Shown piece by piece: positions 1 to 11,521 of a stretch of DNA of 64,000 nt; position 1 is the first letter of the stretch, and each line of letters opens with the position of its first letter. The notes beneath the pieces are model-generated. The model worked only from the letters and a program-made list of their open reading frames with translations. It was not told where the DNA came from and ran no database searches. Position numbers and translations under genes: made by a program. The DNA is from Agarophyton chilense (lineage: Eukaryota; Rhodophyta; Florideophyceae; Gracilariales; Gracilariaceae). The stretch is taken from contig JARGXX010000096.1 of assembly GCA_030374765.1 (NCBI GenBank), positions 682,001 to 746,000 on the forward strand, read 5' to 3'.

Positions 1-32
1 CTTTAGCCACGCAATCATGCCTGCAGCCTTGA

Positions 33-1032
33 GACGACACCAATTCAATGGTGACGCTCCGCAAACCTCTTGATACAACCCTGAAATATCCGCCGGAAGA
101 TCCTCTTGATTGCTTCTTTGCGAGCTAATTCGACTCCGATAATGAAAACAGTGGTGATGACATAGACTGTTTCGATACTCCAGAAGAACGTCTACGGGCC
201 AGGGAGTTCCGACGCCGACATCCTCGCCGCAAACCCGACACAAAGGTCGTAAAACTCTGTATAACTTTCTTTCAGCTACAAATACAGGATAAAACATCTA
301 TTCAGTTTGATAGAACAACTGCAGTGAGCTTCAGGGAACTTAAAGGGGTTCGGTTACATCTTCAGACCGCTGTTGTTAGTGAAGCAAATGAAGATGGATC
401 CTTGGAGCATTCTCTGATATCGTTCTGTGAGGAGAAGGCCTGGTTCTGTAATACTCTGTTGACTGCAAGAATCCATGAGATGGAGCCAAAAAAAGGAATT
501 GTTCTTGTTTCAGGCGATACTGGGTGCAGTATTGGGTATGTCGCCCATTTCTCGGAGATGAAACCTGGAAAGAGGAAACGTGAACCGGATAAAGATGTCC
601 TCGAACGGTTCAAGAAGAAACTAATCGAGAAAGTATATCTTTCACCAGGACCCTTCCATACCGTGCTGATTCCCATGAACATAAACAACTCCCATTGGGG
701 CCTCGTTGTTGCCGAAAGAAGTAACGATCTGATGTGGAATATGTACTGGATTTACAGTTTCCGTGTATCTTGTTCTATGGCAAGAAAGAAACTAGTTTCA
801 GCGCTTTCGGATAATGCGCTTAATGGGAAGAGATAGTGGAGCTTTACGACTCAGAACTACATCATAGACGTTCTAAATTACGACAGACAACGTGATTCGT
901 ATAGCTGTGGCACATACGTGCTATCAACAATGTCTCATTTTTGTGGAACGAGAGGGGGACTTCCCGAAGCTACATTTAAAAGAAAATACTCTGCATCATT
1001 GGCAGAGCAGTATCGCTGGGCATGTGCTGGGG
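33..1032 (+). pseudogene. Ulp1-type cysteine protease domain of a MULE, decayed
   Basis: One reading frame runs from before the window to 1032 and is broken by TGA at 30-32, TAA at 126-128 and TAG at 834-836. The second half has the C48 (Ulp1/SUMO-protease) pattern: a hydrophobic strand, then NNSHWGLVV holding the catalytic His, then, after the TAG, DRQRDSYSCGTYVL, where the Gln-x6-Cys spacing of the family is recognisable and Cys is the nucleophile. The frame stops exactly where the LTR of gypsy element 1 begins. If the LTR element and one 5-bp target copy are ignored, this frame continues in phase into the segment at 11968. Such proteases are known cargo of plant MULEs, where they usually lie downstream of the transposase; here the domain lies upstream. 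The family call is good; it is non-functional as it stands. Confidence 0.7.
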
Positions 1033-1477
1033 TGTAACGCAATGACGGGTTAAGTCAACGTACAGGTATCAACAGGTGGGAGCGTGGTAGAGCGGGTCCT
1101 AGGGTTCGAATCCTTGACGGCGGCACTTCCAGAGTACTTGGTGCAATGTGCTGGCGTTTACTGCGTAGTCCTACACGTTGGAGCTACGGAAACGATGGCT
1201 TGAAGACCAAAGGGTGGAACTAATATACCAAAGGGGGTTATTTAGTATCCTAACGGTGCCTACAGTACTCTAAAGGAGAAGCGTCACTCTAGCCAAATAA
1301 ATACTACTGGGGAGGCGCTGAGATCTCCCTGGCACTGTAGTGCTAATCTATTACACTAATTAAAATAATAATAATCTACATGAGTCCACTTGAGGTCGAC
1401 CCAAACACATGTCACCTGCAAGATCCTTCAGGGCCGGGTGGCTTACCGGGTTCCAATGGTAGTATCGCTCCTTCACA
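1033..1477 (-). repeat. 3' LTR of gypsy element 1
   Basis: Direct copy of 11522-11967, with TGT...ACA termini. In element orientation it follows a purine-rich tract at 1490-1478. It interrupts the Ulp1-like frame immediately after position 1032. Divergence from the other LTR of roughly 9% points to an old insertion. Confidence 0.88.
1085..1113 (+). other. tRNA-like A-box/B-box pair inside the LTR
   Basis: The LTR contains TGGTAGAGCGG (1085-1095), which fits a pol III A box, and GGTTCGAATCC (1103-1113), a perfect B box, only 7 nt apart. The T-arm part can pair and is followed by an acceptor-like stretch, but no anticodon arm lies between. Both LTR copies keep it (second copy 11574-11602). It is not a usable tRNA gene. 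It could be a tRNA-derived relic or a pol III promoter antisense to the element. Confidence 0.45.
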
Positions 1478-1490
1478 TATCTCCCTCCTT
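1478..1490 (-). other. Polypurine tract of gypsy element 1
   Basis: On the minus strand the 13 bases next to the 3' LTR read AAGGAGGGAGATA. This purine run lies where plus-strand DNA synthesis is primed in LTR retrotransposons, and it fixes the element orientation as minus. Confidence 0.65.
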
Positions 1491-2003
1491 AGGCTTCGAC
1501 CCTCACGGCGAAGTCCAGATGATTTCATAACTGCTCCAGGGGACGCGTGCACTTCCTTGCTCCCGGTACCATTGGCTGCGGCGGCACGTCGCGTTGTCAC
1601 CGCCTGCGGGGATGCGGGGATGCGTGAGCAGACCATTGGCGCCGAACCGAAATTAATTTGCCTAAGGATTGAAACTTTCACGCGCCGTGAGCGCTGGGCA
1701 TAGGTACATCGCCCGGCGTATCCCTCGCGTCGCGTGGCCGGGACGGTCTATTGGGTTCTCCCTTCGTCTCCGTTCTTCCCTTGGCGACCCTTCGCGCTTC
1801 GTCCACCGTGGTTCACGCCTGTCAGTCCGTTCGGGTCAACTCCGTTACTTTGTCTTTTCCTCGTGGTACCTTTACATTGGTTGCGCACGATGCCGAAATC
1901 CCTTTATAAGCCCGCCGGATACGCCGTACTTTTTTTGGACTATGTCGTCTCCACCGGCTCTCCCATTTAATTCCCGGCGGACCACCCTGGGATCAGCGGT
2001 ACC

Positions 2004-3970
2004 ATGACCTCAGACAATCGAGCGGGGAGCTCCTCGGGATACCAAGTGGCCTACGAGCATCCGGGGGACCGCTATGAACATACAATCGGAAGAAACCCGC
2101 GGGCGGTGCGTCATGCCGTTCTGCCGTCCTCAGTGGAAGAATACCAAAGGTTTTGCCACATCTATCTCGACGCCCGAAGGTTTGCAAAGATAACCGACTT
2201 CCGGAGGTGCAGCAAGAACGCGCGCAGCGTCTCGTGGTATCACCGATGGTTGCATTGTCCTGTGGATCCGCTTTTGGCGACGCGATGTCGCACACTCGTC
2301 CAAGCGGACATACCGTACGTCCGCTGCGAAGAAGAAACCGACTACCAGTTCACGGTGAACAAACAACTTTCGGACCTATAAACGGACTTCATCTCACCTC
2401 ATGTGCTCTTTCCCGCGGCTGGTCACAACCTCTTGGGGCTTATGTGCTTCCCGCCACCGTACGACCATTTATTCTGGATGTCCAACCGGGTCTATTGGAA
2501 CGAAATGCACGAGCCCGATGGTCGTCTGCGTCAATCCTTGGGGTTCTCTTTTTGTTGGCACCAAGTGGAGTTCCACGACATGAGCTCCGACAAACGCCTT
2601 CCGTTGTACCTTTCCCTGCCCCATGAGGATTAGAACCAATGGGCCGTGTGTTGGCGTGTCTCGCCGCTCCTTCTGGTTCCCACGCCGTCCGTGGTGTCGT
2701 ACCACTCGTCCCAACTCATGGACGCTGACCATGACCGAAGGTCCTGGCTGTCCTGGAAGGTGCTCTTTGTCGAGTTCGGCGTGATGTCCCTTATGGCCTT
2801 TCTGGATACTGTGAAATATGGAATCCGGGGTAATGTCCGTTCGGAGGATTGGAGGGTGTGGTATGATGAGAAAATACCCGGTCCTCGAGGTCGCCTAATC
2901 CCACTCCCGGACATCATGATCCGTTTCCTAAGGAACCTGGGCATACAAAACATCGTCCGTGGGTCTCAGTTCGACGTCGAGAAAACCAAGGCCCTTTTGG
3001 ATCATGTCCTACAGGTGGAGTGGGCCAAAACTTCCGGGTTCCTTAGGTATGACTGGAATACCGACTCAATCACGCCAATTCTGCTTCACCTGCGGGGTCT
3101 GGACGACGCCCGTGCCTGTCCCGCCAAGCCCTTGAGAAATAAACAATCGGACATTCCGAGGCGTCATGTGCCCCACTATTATCCGAAGGCCTTGGTTTCG
3201 ATCCTCTGTGCTTCGAACCTGATGTGGAAGCCGCGCCGTTAGTTCCTGCTGGTATGTCCGACGGAGAATCCTTTGGTGAAGATCCCTTCATCTTACCCAT
3301 GGAGGGCGTTCGTCCCCCGGTAGAGTCCGCCGTTGTATTGCCGACTGGTTCTCCTCCTTCACCTCCTCCGGGCGCTGCTCTTCAGGATGAGCTCTCGTAT
3401 GAACTGCCCGTCGCCCAAGTGATTCTTCCTCCTGGCGAGGGTACTGTCGAAACCGAAAGTCCCATAGGCGAGGCAATTGCTCAGACGTCCACCGGGGGCG
3501 TCGACATCGCTCCGTCCTCTCCGTTGGTCCACTTTCTTGCTTCGGTCACTGCTGCCGCCGCGGATCTCCGTCATGTCTGCCGTACCGTTTGTATCACGGC
3601 CTCGATGGAAATTGCAACAGTTCTGAGGGAAGCCTGCTCCTGGGCTGGTCCTTCGGCTCGCTACACCGCGGTTGTCCAACAGGGTCAGGACCTGAAGGCT
3701 GTCATGGTCAATATCATGCAGCAGAATTCGCAGGCGATGTACCAGAGTAATACCGCCAACTTGGATGCCCGATATGGTCTCAATTTGAGTGACTGGCAGG
3801 TTTCCGATGGTAACAATAGCTTCTGAGGAGAATTTCTGCCGAAGAAGCGTCCTCGGCTCACTGGGGCCGGTTCGGGTTGTCCAGTTTGCTCCTCGGGTGA
3901 CCCTAGTCCCGGTTTCGCTCCTGCACGTGACAATGAGGACGACAGAGCTGCTCCTGCGCCGCACCAGTGA
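2004..3970 (+). pseudogene. Antisense additional ORF inside gypsy element 1, unknown product
   Basis: A coding-like frame on the strand opposite to gag-pol lies between the chromodomain and the 3' LTR. It starts with ATG at 2004. It is interrupted by TAA (2379-2381) and TAG (2631-2633), stays in the same frame to about 3150, shifts frame, and continues to a TGA at 3824-3826 and a final TGA at 3968-3970. Together that is about 650 codons. The middle is rich in Trp, Tyr and Phe. The C-terminal part is Pro/Ala/Glu-rich, then helical, with a basic PKKRPRL stretch near the end that could be a nuclear signal. I do not recognise a family. Extra antisense ORFs at this position are known in some plant gypsy lineages, which is an analogy only. 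A separate nested element on the plus strand is the alternative. Confidence 0.45.
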
Positions 3971-4247
3971 GTCCTGGTGGTGTCCGCAGCGCTTCTGCGA
4001 ACCTTGAGGTCATATCGAGGGCTGTTTGGCCTCTGTTAGTTGTCGAATAAATTACTGATTGTGCTTTCCCAAGGTCGTTCTTGTATCTCCAATGTGCGTG
4101 CCACGGGACGGCGCCCCATCTTGAGAGCGTCTTGAATTTTCCTCAGGTGTCTCCAAGGACTGAATTTGTTCCCTGATGCCGGAGCTTCGACGAGTCGTCG
4201 TGCTCCGGCGAACCGTCGTGTCGGGAAGCGGTTTGAGAGGCGTTTTG

Positions 4248-4408
4248 GGATTATTCGGGCCAATGGTTGGATTATTCGGGCCAATGGTTGGCTTATTTGG
4301 ACCAATGATTGCTCCCTCCTGAAGGCCGCGCTCCGAAGTGCTGATTCTGCGCCAATTGGGTGCCCCCTTCTAAAGGCTGCGCTCCGAGGGGCTGACTCTG
4401 TGCTAATA
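4248..4408. repeat. Short tandem repeats downstream of the chromodomain
   Basis: Three units of a 21-bp repeat (GGATTATTCGGGCCAATGGTT and variants, 4248-4310) are followed by two units of about 46 bp (4311-4408), each with a 'gctgcgctccga' core. They lie just beyond the gypsy pol stop codon in the non-coding part of element 1. Confidence 0.7.
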
Positions 4409-4444
4409 GCGGGGGATAAAATTAGCAGGAATGGTTTGAGGCTA

Positions 4445-6649
4445 TTACCAAGTATCTTTCTCAGGTGTGTAGCCGAACCAACGGACGCGATAGCGCATAG
4501 TTCCATCTTCTCCCATACCGGCGGAGATGATGCGCTCAATCACATATTCCGGTTGGTGTTCATTCTCCGGAAGGAGAGTGTGGCCCAGAGGGGCGAATCC
4601 ATTGGAGTCAGTTGGGAGCGATGGGACATAGTAGTTGGCCTTGACCATCGTGTCCGTGGGGCTAATCGAGTCCTCGGGAACTGCCTTAGGGGTTGTGGAG
4701 ACTTGAGTGTTGACCTGAGGTCGTGGTGCTTCCGTTGGGCCAGGGGGCTGGGACGTTCGTGGTCCGGAGGAACTGGGAGCTAGTGTCACGCGGTCAATAG
4801 ACACAGTGCCCTGTAGGCCGTCAATGAGAAAACTTATGGTGTGATCATTGGCCTTAAGGGCTTTGTATGGTTCCGTAGAGCGGGTTAAGACCTTCCGCGT
4901 AATGTCCTCGAGTTCCTCACTGTCCTTCGGTGGCCGGTCCAGGTAACCCAGATGTGCATTTCCAAAGGTCGGTGTGTTCCAAACGGCTTTGTCGAAATTG
5001 CACTTGTAGCGCCGTTGGGCTTTGGTTAGTACAGTTCTGGCTGAATGGAGAATGTGGTCAATGCTTCGGCGCGAGTAGCGCTTCGCCTGGGTAGGAGTCA
5101 TCCCTTCGGTTATTTACTGGGGTATGATAGACTCCTGAAGGTCAACAGCTATCGGCGGGGGCGCTCTCGTAAGCGTTCAGTCGAAAGGCGTTGTCCATGT
5201 GGAAGCGTGCACCTGCGTGTTGTAGGCATTAACCAGTGGTTCAACGTATTCGTCCCACTCCAATTGGTGCTCCAAAACGTAATGCGCCAATCGGTCCAGA
5301 AGCGTGCGGTTGAAGCGTTCGGCTTGGCCACTGGTTTGCGGGTGTTACGCCGTGATGGTCATGTGTTTGATACCTAAGGCAGCACAGACATGCAAGAAAA
5401 CTTTGGATACAAACGGGCTGCCGACATCCGTAAGGAGGTACAGTGGCATGCCATATGGATATACCCAGTGAGACAAGAAGGCCGCAGCGACATCCGTAGC
5501 CGTTTTCTTTCCAAGGGGTAGGGCTCGGGTAAGTCTGGTAAACCTATCCGTTTTAACCAAAACAAACAGTTTCCCATGGGACGAGTTAGGCAAAAGCCCA
5601 AGTATATCGATTGAGACAAATTCCATTAGACCTGAGACGGGAAAGAGCTTCAGTTTGGCCTGATGGTTGGCGCGAGACCGTCGGATCTGTGCGCACGATG
5701 CACAGTTCCGTGCGGTTTTCCAAAGGTCCTGCGCCCTTAGTGGCCAGTAGAAGAACTTCTTTAGAGTCTGATACATTCGTCGGCCTCCAGGATGGCCAGC
5801 CAAGCGGGGGAAGTGGGCGAGGTATAGGAATCGCGCCCTTAGTGAAGTTGGTATTACCCGTTGGAGTGCGCCATCCAGCGGTGAGCGGCGACATAGTAGT
5901 CGAAATCGATCATAGTCGAATAGGCATCCTGGGGGTTTTACCAGTTCGGCCGTTTCTTTGCAGTACTCGTCTTCGACATGCGCCTGTAGGACTTCCTCAA
6001 TAGTTATAGGGAGGAGCTCTTTTTCCTGTGGGGCTATCGCGTTAACCTGAGGTGGTGCCCAATTGGGCGGTACTGTTTCCCAGTCCAATAGGTGTACTTC
6101 GTTCTCCTTTACCTCAGGGTCCTCCGATTGCACCTTGCCCATAAGGTCATCTGTTTCCGTGTAGTCCTGAGGTCCATCATCTGTAAAGGGGGTAGGAATT
6201 AGGTCGTCCAATGGCTTATCATCAGTTCCGTCGGTGATGATTCGCGACAGGGCATCTGCTGCCTGGTGCTTGATGCCTGGCCTATAGGTTATCTCGTAGT
6301 CATATTCTGACTGCCTGAAGCGCCACCTAGCGAGGCGACTCGATGCATCGGTCATATTGAGTAGCCAGCGGAGTGAGTCGTGGTCTGTCCTAATGGTAAA
6401 CCTGGGTACCTCGGGGTACGGACGGAGTGTCAATACGGACCATACGATGGCCAGACCTTCCTTTTCCGACGTACTGTAGGTTCGCTCCGCGTTGGTGTGC
6501 GTTGTGCTCCAGTAGCCAATAGGTCGATAGTCCTTCGGTGACTCCTGTTCTTGTAGCAGTGCACAACCCACTTGGACATCAAAGGCATCTGTATCCAGGA
6601 CGAAAGGCGTATTGGGCTTTCGTAAGGCCAATATGGGTGGGTTCAGCAA
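4445..6649 (-). pseudogene. Gypsy element 1 RNase H, integrase and chromodomain
   Basis: One minus-strand frame runs from RNase H (LDTDAFDVQVGCALLQ) through an integrase HHCC zinc-binding region (LAHFPRLAGHPGG ... CASC) and the DDE core: Asp in VSIDILG, Asp in LTDVGSPF, Glu in SGQAERFN. It ends in a chromodomain (YVIERIISAGMGEDGTMRYR, then VRWFGY) with its stop at 4445-4447. TAA at 5345-5347 falls where the family has a Tyr before HPQT, and two further stops (about 5146-5148 and 5101 upstream) lie before the tail. A frameshift separates it from the reverse transcriptase at 6777. The chromodomain suggests chromatin-guided integration in the ancestral element. Confidence 0.85.
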
Positions 6650-6776
6650 TCTGTCATTTAGAGTCTGAAATACTTCATACTGGTCGTCCGTAAGGGCTTC
6701 GATCTCCGAAGGTGTTCCCTTTTTTCAGCATCGCGTTGAGAGGGGCCGAGATATTGGCAAAGCCTTGGGCGAACCG

Positions 6777-8456
6777 TCAGTAAACGTTGCACAAGCCCAC
6801 GAAGGATCTTAGTTCCGTGTGGGTCCTAGGAGGCTCAGCCTGGCGAATCGCATACGTTGTCCGTGTAGCCACCTTTACCTTTCCTGGGAGAACGACGTGA
6901 CCGAGATAGTCCACTGAGGCCTGGAGGAAAGCGCATTTTCGGAGCTTCAGTGTTACTCCAGCGTCCTGTAGGATTGTTAGCACCTTCTTCAAGTGGCGAA
7001 AGTGCTCCGTTACGGTCCGTGAGAAGATTATAACGTCATCCAAATAGACCAGGGCGAACTTCCATTTGACTTTGGACAGTATAATGTCCATTACCCGTTG
7101 GAACGTGGCTGGTGCATTCTTCAAACCAAAGGGCATGCGAGTAAATCTGAACAGACCTTCATGGGTGGTAAAGGTTGTCAGCGCTCTCGCATCTTCGGAC
7201 GAAGGGATTTGCCAATATCCCGAGTTAGCGTCCAGTGTGGTAAATAGGACAGCTTCGCCTAAGGAATCCAGACAGTAATCCACGCGGTGTATCGGGTATG
7301 AGTCCCTCTTGGTTACTGCGTTCAGATTCCTGTAGTGGACACCGAACCAGACGGAGCCATCTTTTTTCGCCACGAGAACAAGGGGACTTGCCCATTTCGA
7401 TTGGTTTGGAGGCGCTGGCTCTATGACTTGAGCTTTGCGCATCTTGTACATCTGGTCGGCGACGATTTCCCTACCTTTAAGGCCTGTACAGTATGGGTGC
7501 TGGAACGGTGGTCTAGCATCATTCTGAAGGTCAATGCGGTGTGTAATGGCTCTGATTGTCCCCAATCTACCTGTCTGCATGGCTTGGTATTCTCTGAGGA
7601 GATCAAGTACCTGGAGCCCATAGGATACGAATCCTTCGCCGATGGCGACCATCCCCTCCCAAGAGTCGACGTTTTCGTCGGGAGTTGGCTTCTCAAGGCT
7701 ATCCATTTGGGCTTCCATAATGGCCACGGGCGTCGGTAGAGTGATACCAATCACTGTACCTTTAGGTAACCGCACGGGTTTATCTAGGAAGTTGCTGATT
7801 GTGACCAAAAAGGACCTGTTGGGGTGGATGTCCATTATTCAACTGGACATCAAGGTAAGGTGCTTCAAAACCGTTTTCGGGTGGTTCTGAATCGTTACGG
7901 AACCTGAGAACTGTGAATGGACCGATACAGCGATTTGGCTCATCGGCGGTATCGTTATAGCCCTTGACAGGCGAACCTTATTGGACTCCCTGTTTTCGGA
8001 GACAACCGCCCGTTTGCAGTTAGCTTCTGGCCCTGTGGTTGAAACAGTTATGGAGATGGAAGGTGCGCGGTAAACAGCGACTTCCCTAAAGCATGGATAA
8101 ATTGCCTTAATGTATCGGTGGATAATTAAGGTCCCTAGGATTGCCTCGGCGCCCAAGTTAGGACATACAAGAAACCACGTGCGGACTTTGAATTGTCCTG
8201 CCTAGAGGTAAAGTGGTACTATCCCTTTAATGTGCATTGGTCTACGAGACGCATCGGTAATTCTTGGCGTCCTCCTTGCCTGAACGAAATCTTGCAAACC
8301 AAGTAAGAGCAGCTTGGGATGGACCAAGTTGAAACCAGCGCCTGTGTCCAACACAGCTGTGGTCACTCCAGAGTGGTTGGAACGAAGTCCTAGGGTTACT
8401 CGAACTTTATAGTTCTCTTTCCTGAGGATACAGACGGGGTCGTTACTGTGTTCCAA
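6777..8456 (-). pseudogene. Gypsy element 1 protease and reverse transcriptase
   Basis: The protease is marked by the active-site triad in AVLDTGAGFNLV near 8350. After stops near 8200 and 7836 the same frame continues as reverse transcriptase. The visible RT motifs are WASPLVLVAKKDGS, the Asp motif LDANSGYWQI, FGLKNAPATFQR and the catalytic YLDD in LVYLDDVIIFS. The catalytic residues of the RT are intact although the polyprotein is not. The frame ends at 6777, just before the shifted RNase H frame. Confidence 0.87.
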
Positions 8457-8584
8457 TTGTGGTTCATTCTAAGTGGTTCATTGTGGGTGGTTTGTATTGG
8501 GAGGTGAGGAGCTCTTTGTCTCATGACCGTCCAATTGGTTGAGGTAGGGGCTTAAAGAGGGAGGATTTGCCTCGAGTCGTCCCT

Positions 8585-10570
8585 CTAGGAGTTTTCCGAT
8601 GGGGTTTCCGTTTCTTCCTGAGGATAGGGTTCTTCCACGGGGTCTTCCGTAGGATCTACAATGGCGTGGACCTGTGGGACTTTGATCGGAGTGTCCGGAG
8701 GCGTGGTATAGCGTGAGCTTCCAGGGGTCCCTGTGGTTCGTTTCTGTGCTCTGTTATACATTCCTTCGGATCTCCGCACCCGGTAATTCTCTTCCCTTAG
8801 AGCCAGGAGGGGTTTTCGTGCGTCCTCAGGCAGATACCCCGTACAGTCACATGGTTGGGTCAATGACAGGCAGAGGAAGCAGGCCCTTGGGGAGCGGACA
8901 AAAACGTCCTTGCGGGGCGGAAAGGGAAAATACTTAGGTGTAGGTGGTCCAGTGGTCGCTGTAGTTCATTGGGAGGTGTATGGTCGGGGCCCGGACGGAG
9001 GAGCACTGAAACTGAGCGCAAGGACATCTCTCGAATCGGTGTGAATGAGTGAAGCATCCATGTCCGACTCCCTGGAGCTAACCAAATGGGCTTGGTTAGA
9101 TTTAGGCAATGGAGTTGCGTGTCCTCTGGTAAAATTAGCGTCGCGCCTGGAAGTCCTGTAGGTTTCTCCATGACCCTCAGCGTAGGTAACGAGCCTTCGG
9201 AAGGAGTATTGCGGGTTTTACGTGTGGTAATTGCGCACATGTGTCCGAATGGCAGGGAGCAATCCAGTGATGAATTGGCGCTTAAGCCTTCCTTCGGAGA
9301 ACACGTTTCCACATCGGTAAGCCTTCTTTTATAAGTCTTCTGCGAAAGCCGATTCCGTCATGTTGGAGCTTTGCCTAAAGGATATTACTTCCCGGTGGGC
9401 ATCCATTATAACTTCATCCGTGGCGTAAGTTTCCACGAGATAATGAACAACCTGAGGGTATGACCTGAGGAGCTCATGGTCTTGAGCATCCACGAGGTCA
9501 GTTGTGCCAGATATCTTCGAAACCACTGGGTCACGCGCCTGTCCTGTAAGGAAGAATTAGAAAAGGTACAGATCGGCGCCCTCGTGGACACCGTTGTGAT
9601 CGCAGGCCGTACGGAACAAACTGAAAAACCTAAGGACAGCAATGGGATCGGAACCTGAGAACTTCTCCGGAATGGTTAGTTGCATCCGTTTGGCCCATTT
9701 GACAACTCTGCGAGCCACCGAACCAGAATATTTCGCAGATTCGTCGGCCACCCGGTAATTCCGGTAATCTAGAACCTTTAGGAAAAGTTCGCTTGTGGTT
9801 GTCAGTGGTCTGAGGTTTCGAACAACAGCCTCATCAAATTCCGAGTCCGCCGTTTCGGTTGAGGCCGATTCGGAATCGCTCGTGTCCGAGTGGTCTCTTC
9901 GCTTACTCCTTCTGTCCTTCTTTGTACTGTGGTCACTTCTTTTCTTCTTTCTAGCGGAGTAGGAACCTAAAGGATGGATCTCTCTATCAGATCCGATCGA
10001 GCCCTGAGGTCGCTGTACCTCATATAATCCGTCGGGTGGGGCAAGAGGTCTCTCTCCTAGACGCGGAGCTTCTCTTCTGCTCCTAGATTGGCCCACCATG
10101 GGGTTTTTTTAATGGTATTCCCGGCGAGGGGCGGATAATTTCGCCGCTCCTGGGGGTTTGGTAGGGGGTTTCCATATGGGGACCGGATTGTTTATTTGTG
10201 AGGGAGAGATCCTAGGGACCAAATTGCCTGCCTGGCGGGTGACAGCACATTGAACGGCCTCTAGGAGGAAGTCTATGAATAAGTCAGACTCCAATACCTT
10301 AGGGACGATTCGCGCGATGAGGTAATCCGTATGGTCAGCGATAGCCGTAGCGAGTCGCACGTCCGTTATGGAATCCACGTGGGTTGAGCAGAGCTCACGA
10401 AGACGGGGCCAGAGAAGGTCGGCAAAACCTGCGGACAGGTTTTCTCGAATTCGTTCGGTCCGGGGGGTTTCTCCTTGAGGTGTTCCTGGCCTAAAGGTGG
10501 CCCTGGTGAGGCGGTCTCGTAAACGCGCTGCCACCGCGGGTTCTCGGCGAATCCTTTCAGGGTTATCCAT
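8585..10570 (-). pseudogene. Gypsy element 1 gag
   Basis: One minus frame opens at ATG 10570 (MDNPERIRREPAVAARLRDR), passes stops near 10107, 9555, 9327 and 8858, and ends at 8585. The central part (FSGSDPIAVLRFFSLFRTAC ... EVISFRQSSNMTESAF) aligns by eye with the gag proteins of elements 2 and 3, where the corresponding stretches read FSGEDPILVLDFLARF and YSSRLN. A charged Lys/Arg/Ser-rich segment precedes it. A CCHC knuckle is not clear in this copy. Confidence 0.75.
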
Positions 10571-10779
10571 TGGGGTCAGTACTTCTTGGGGCTGGCTCTT
10601 TGTGCTCCTGCGGTCGCTAGCAGTATCAACATGAGGTCATGCGAAATCGCTGGCGTTGTAGTCGCACTTCGTCTTGCCGTAGGAGTCATATGGTAGGGTC
10701 GGTTGGGTGTGTTTTCTGCATCCATAATGGAGGTTGCTGCTGTACTTCGGGTCCGTTGGGGAATTAAACCAAAGGTTAG

Positions 10780-11445
10780 TGTAGTATTCTACTATGTCGG
10801 GGAATCCGATGGGTTGGTTTTTCGCGAAGTCGCGGTTGGAACTCATAAGTGAGTGATATCACCAGCATGGTGATATGAAGCGGCACACCGCGTAGGATGC
10901 CAGGAGGCAGGGTATATTGTTGGGACACGTGGTATCCCGAGTGGAGTGGCTTGCAACGGCGCATGTAGTGGCGATTAACGTGGCTGGTTTTACTACCCTT
11001 TGTAGCTAAACGTCCATCAGGGACCGTACCCATACAGTGGTTTGGCTAAGTGGCTCACCACTGGGTATTATTTACGTATTATTTGGGCACTCACCCTGGC
11101 ACACAGTATATAGGGTACCAGAGGTGAGCGCCGACTCCAAGTAAAGGAGACAACATGGGCATCATGACTATTCTGTTCCTCGCTTAGGATTCTTTAACCG
11201 GAGATCCGGACGAGCTATAATAGATAGTCAGCCCCCAACCACTTCACGAACCGTCTCGTGCCTACGCTCCATCAACGTTTTACAGTTGCACTGTTCACCC
11301 TCGCTGGCGAGTAGTGGCCTTACACCCCACTTCCAGCTCGCTGGTGTTGTAGCTCTACCACTCCTTTTCCTTCGCCGCAAGCGACCCATCGGCAGTCCGA
11401 ACGCTGTCCCAGGTGTCTGCTATCTCCGTTAGAGCGGATACTACA
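10780..11445 (+). repeat. Solo LTR of the element 3 gypsy family, with target duplication
   Basis: This 666-bp segment begins TGTAGTA and ends TACTACA, and is a near copy (over 90% by eye) of the 5' LTR at 58601-59267. It is flanked on both sides by GTTAG (10775-10779 and 11446-11450), a perfect 5-bp target-site duplication. No internal region is present, so it is a solo LTR left by LTR-LTR recombination. It sits in the leader of element 1 between the primer-binding site and gag, in the opposite orientation to that element. Confidence 0.93.
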
Positions 11446-11502
11446 GTTAGAATACGAATAATTCTTTGTTCCAGTGATCAGTTCAATTATTCCTTGAGAT
11501 TT

Positions 11503-11518
11503 CTAAGTATAGAGACCA
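11503..11518 (-). other. Primer-binding site of gypsy element 1
   Basis: Read on the minus strand, three bases after the 5' LTR, the sequence is TGGTCTCTATACTTAG. It starts with the TGG that pairs with a tRNA CCA end and matches the site of elements 2 and 3 (TGGTCTCCCGACTTAG) at 13 of 16 positions. Confidence 0.75.
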
Positions 11519-11521
11519 AAT

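Noticed and set aside
1085-1125. A tRNA gene
   Set aside because: A and B boxes are only 7 nt apart, there is no anticodon arm, and the acceptor ends do not pair.
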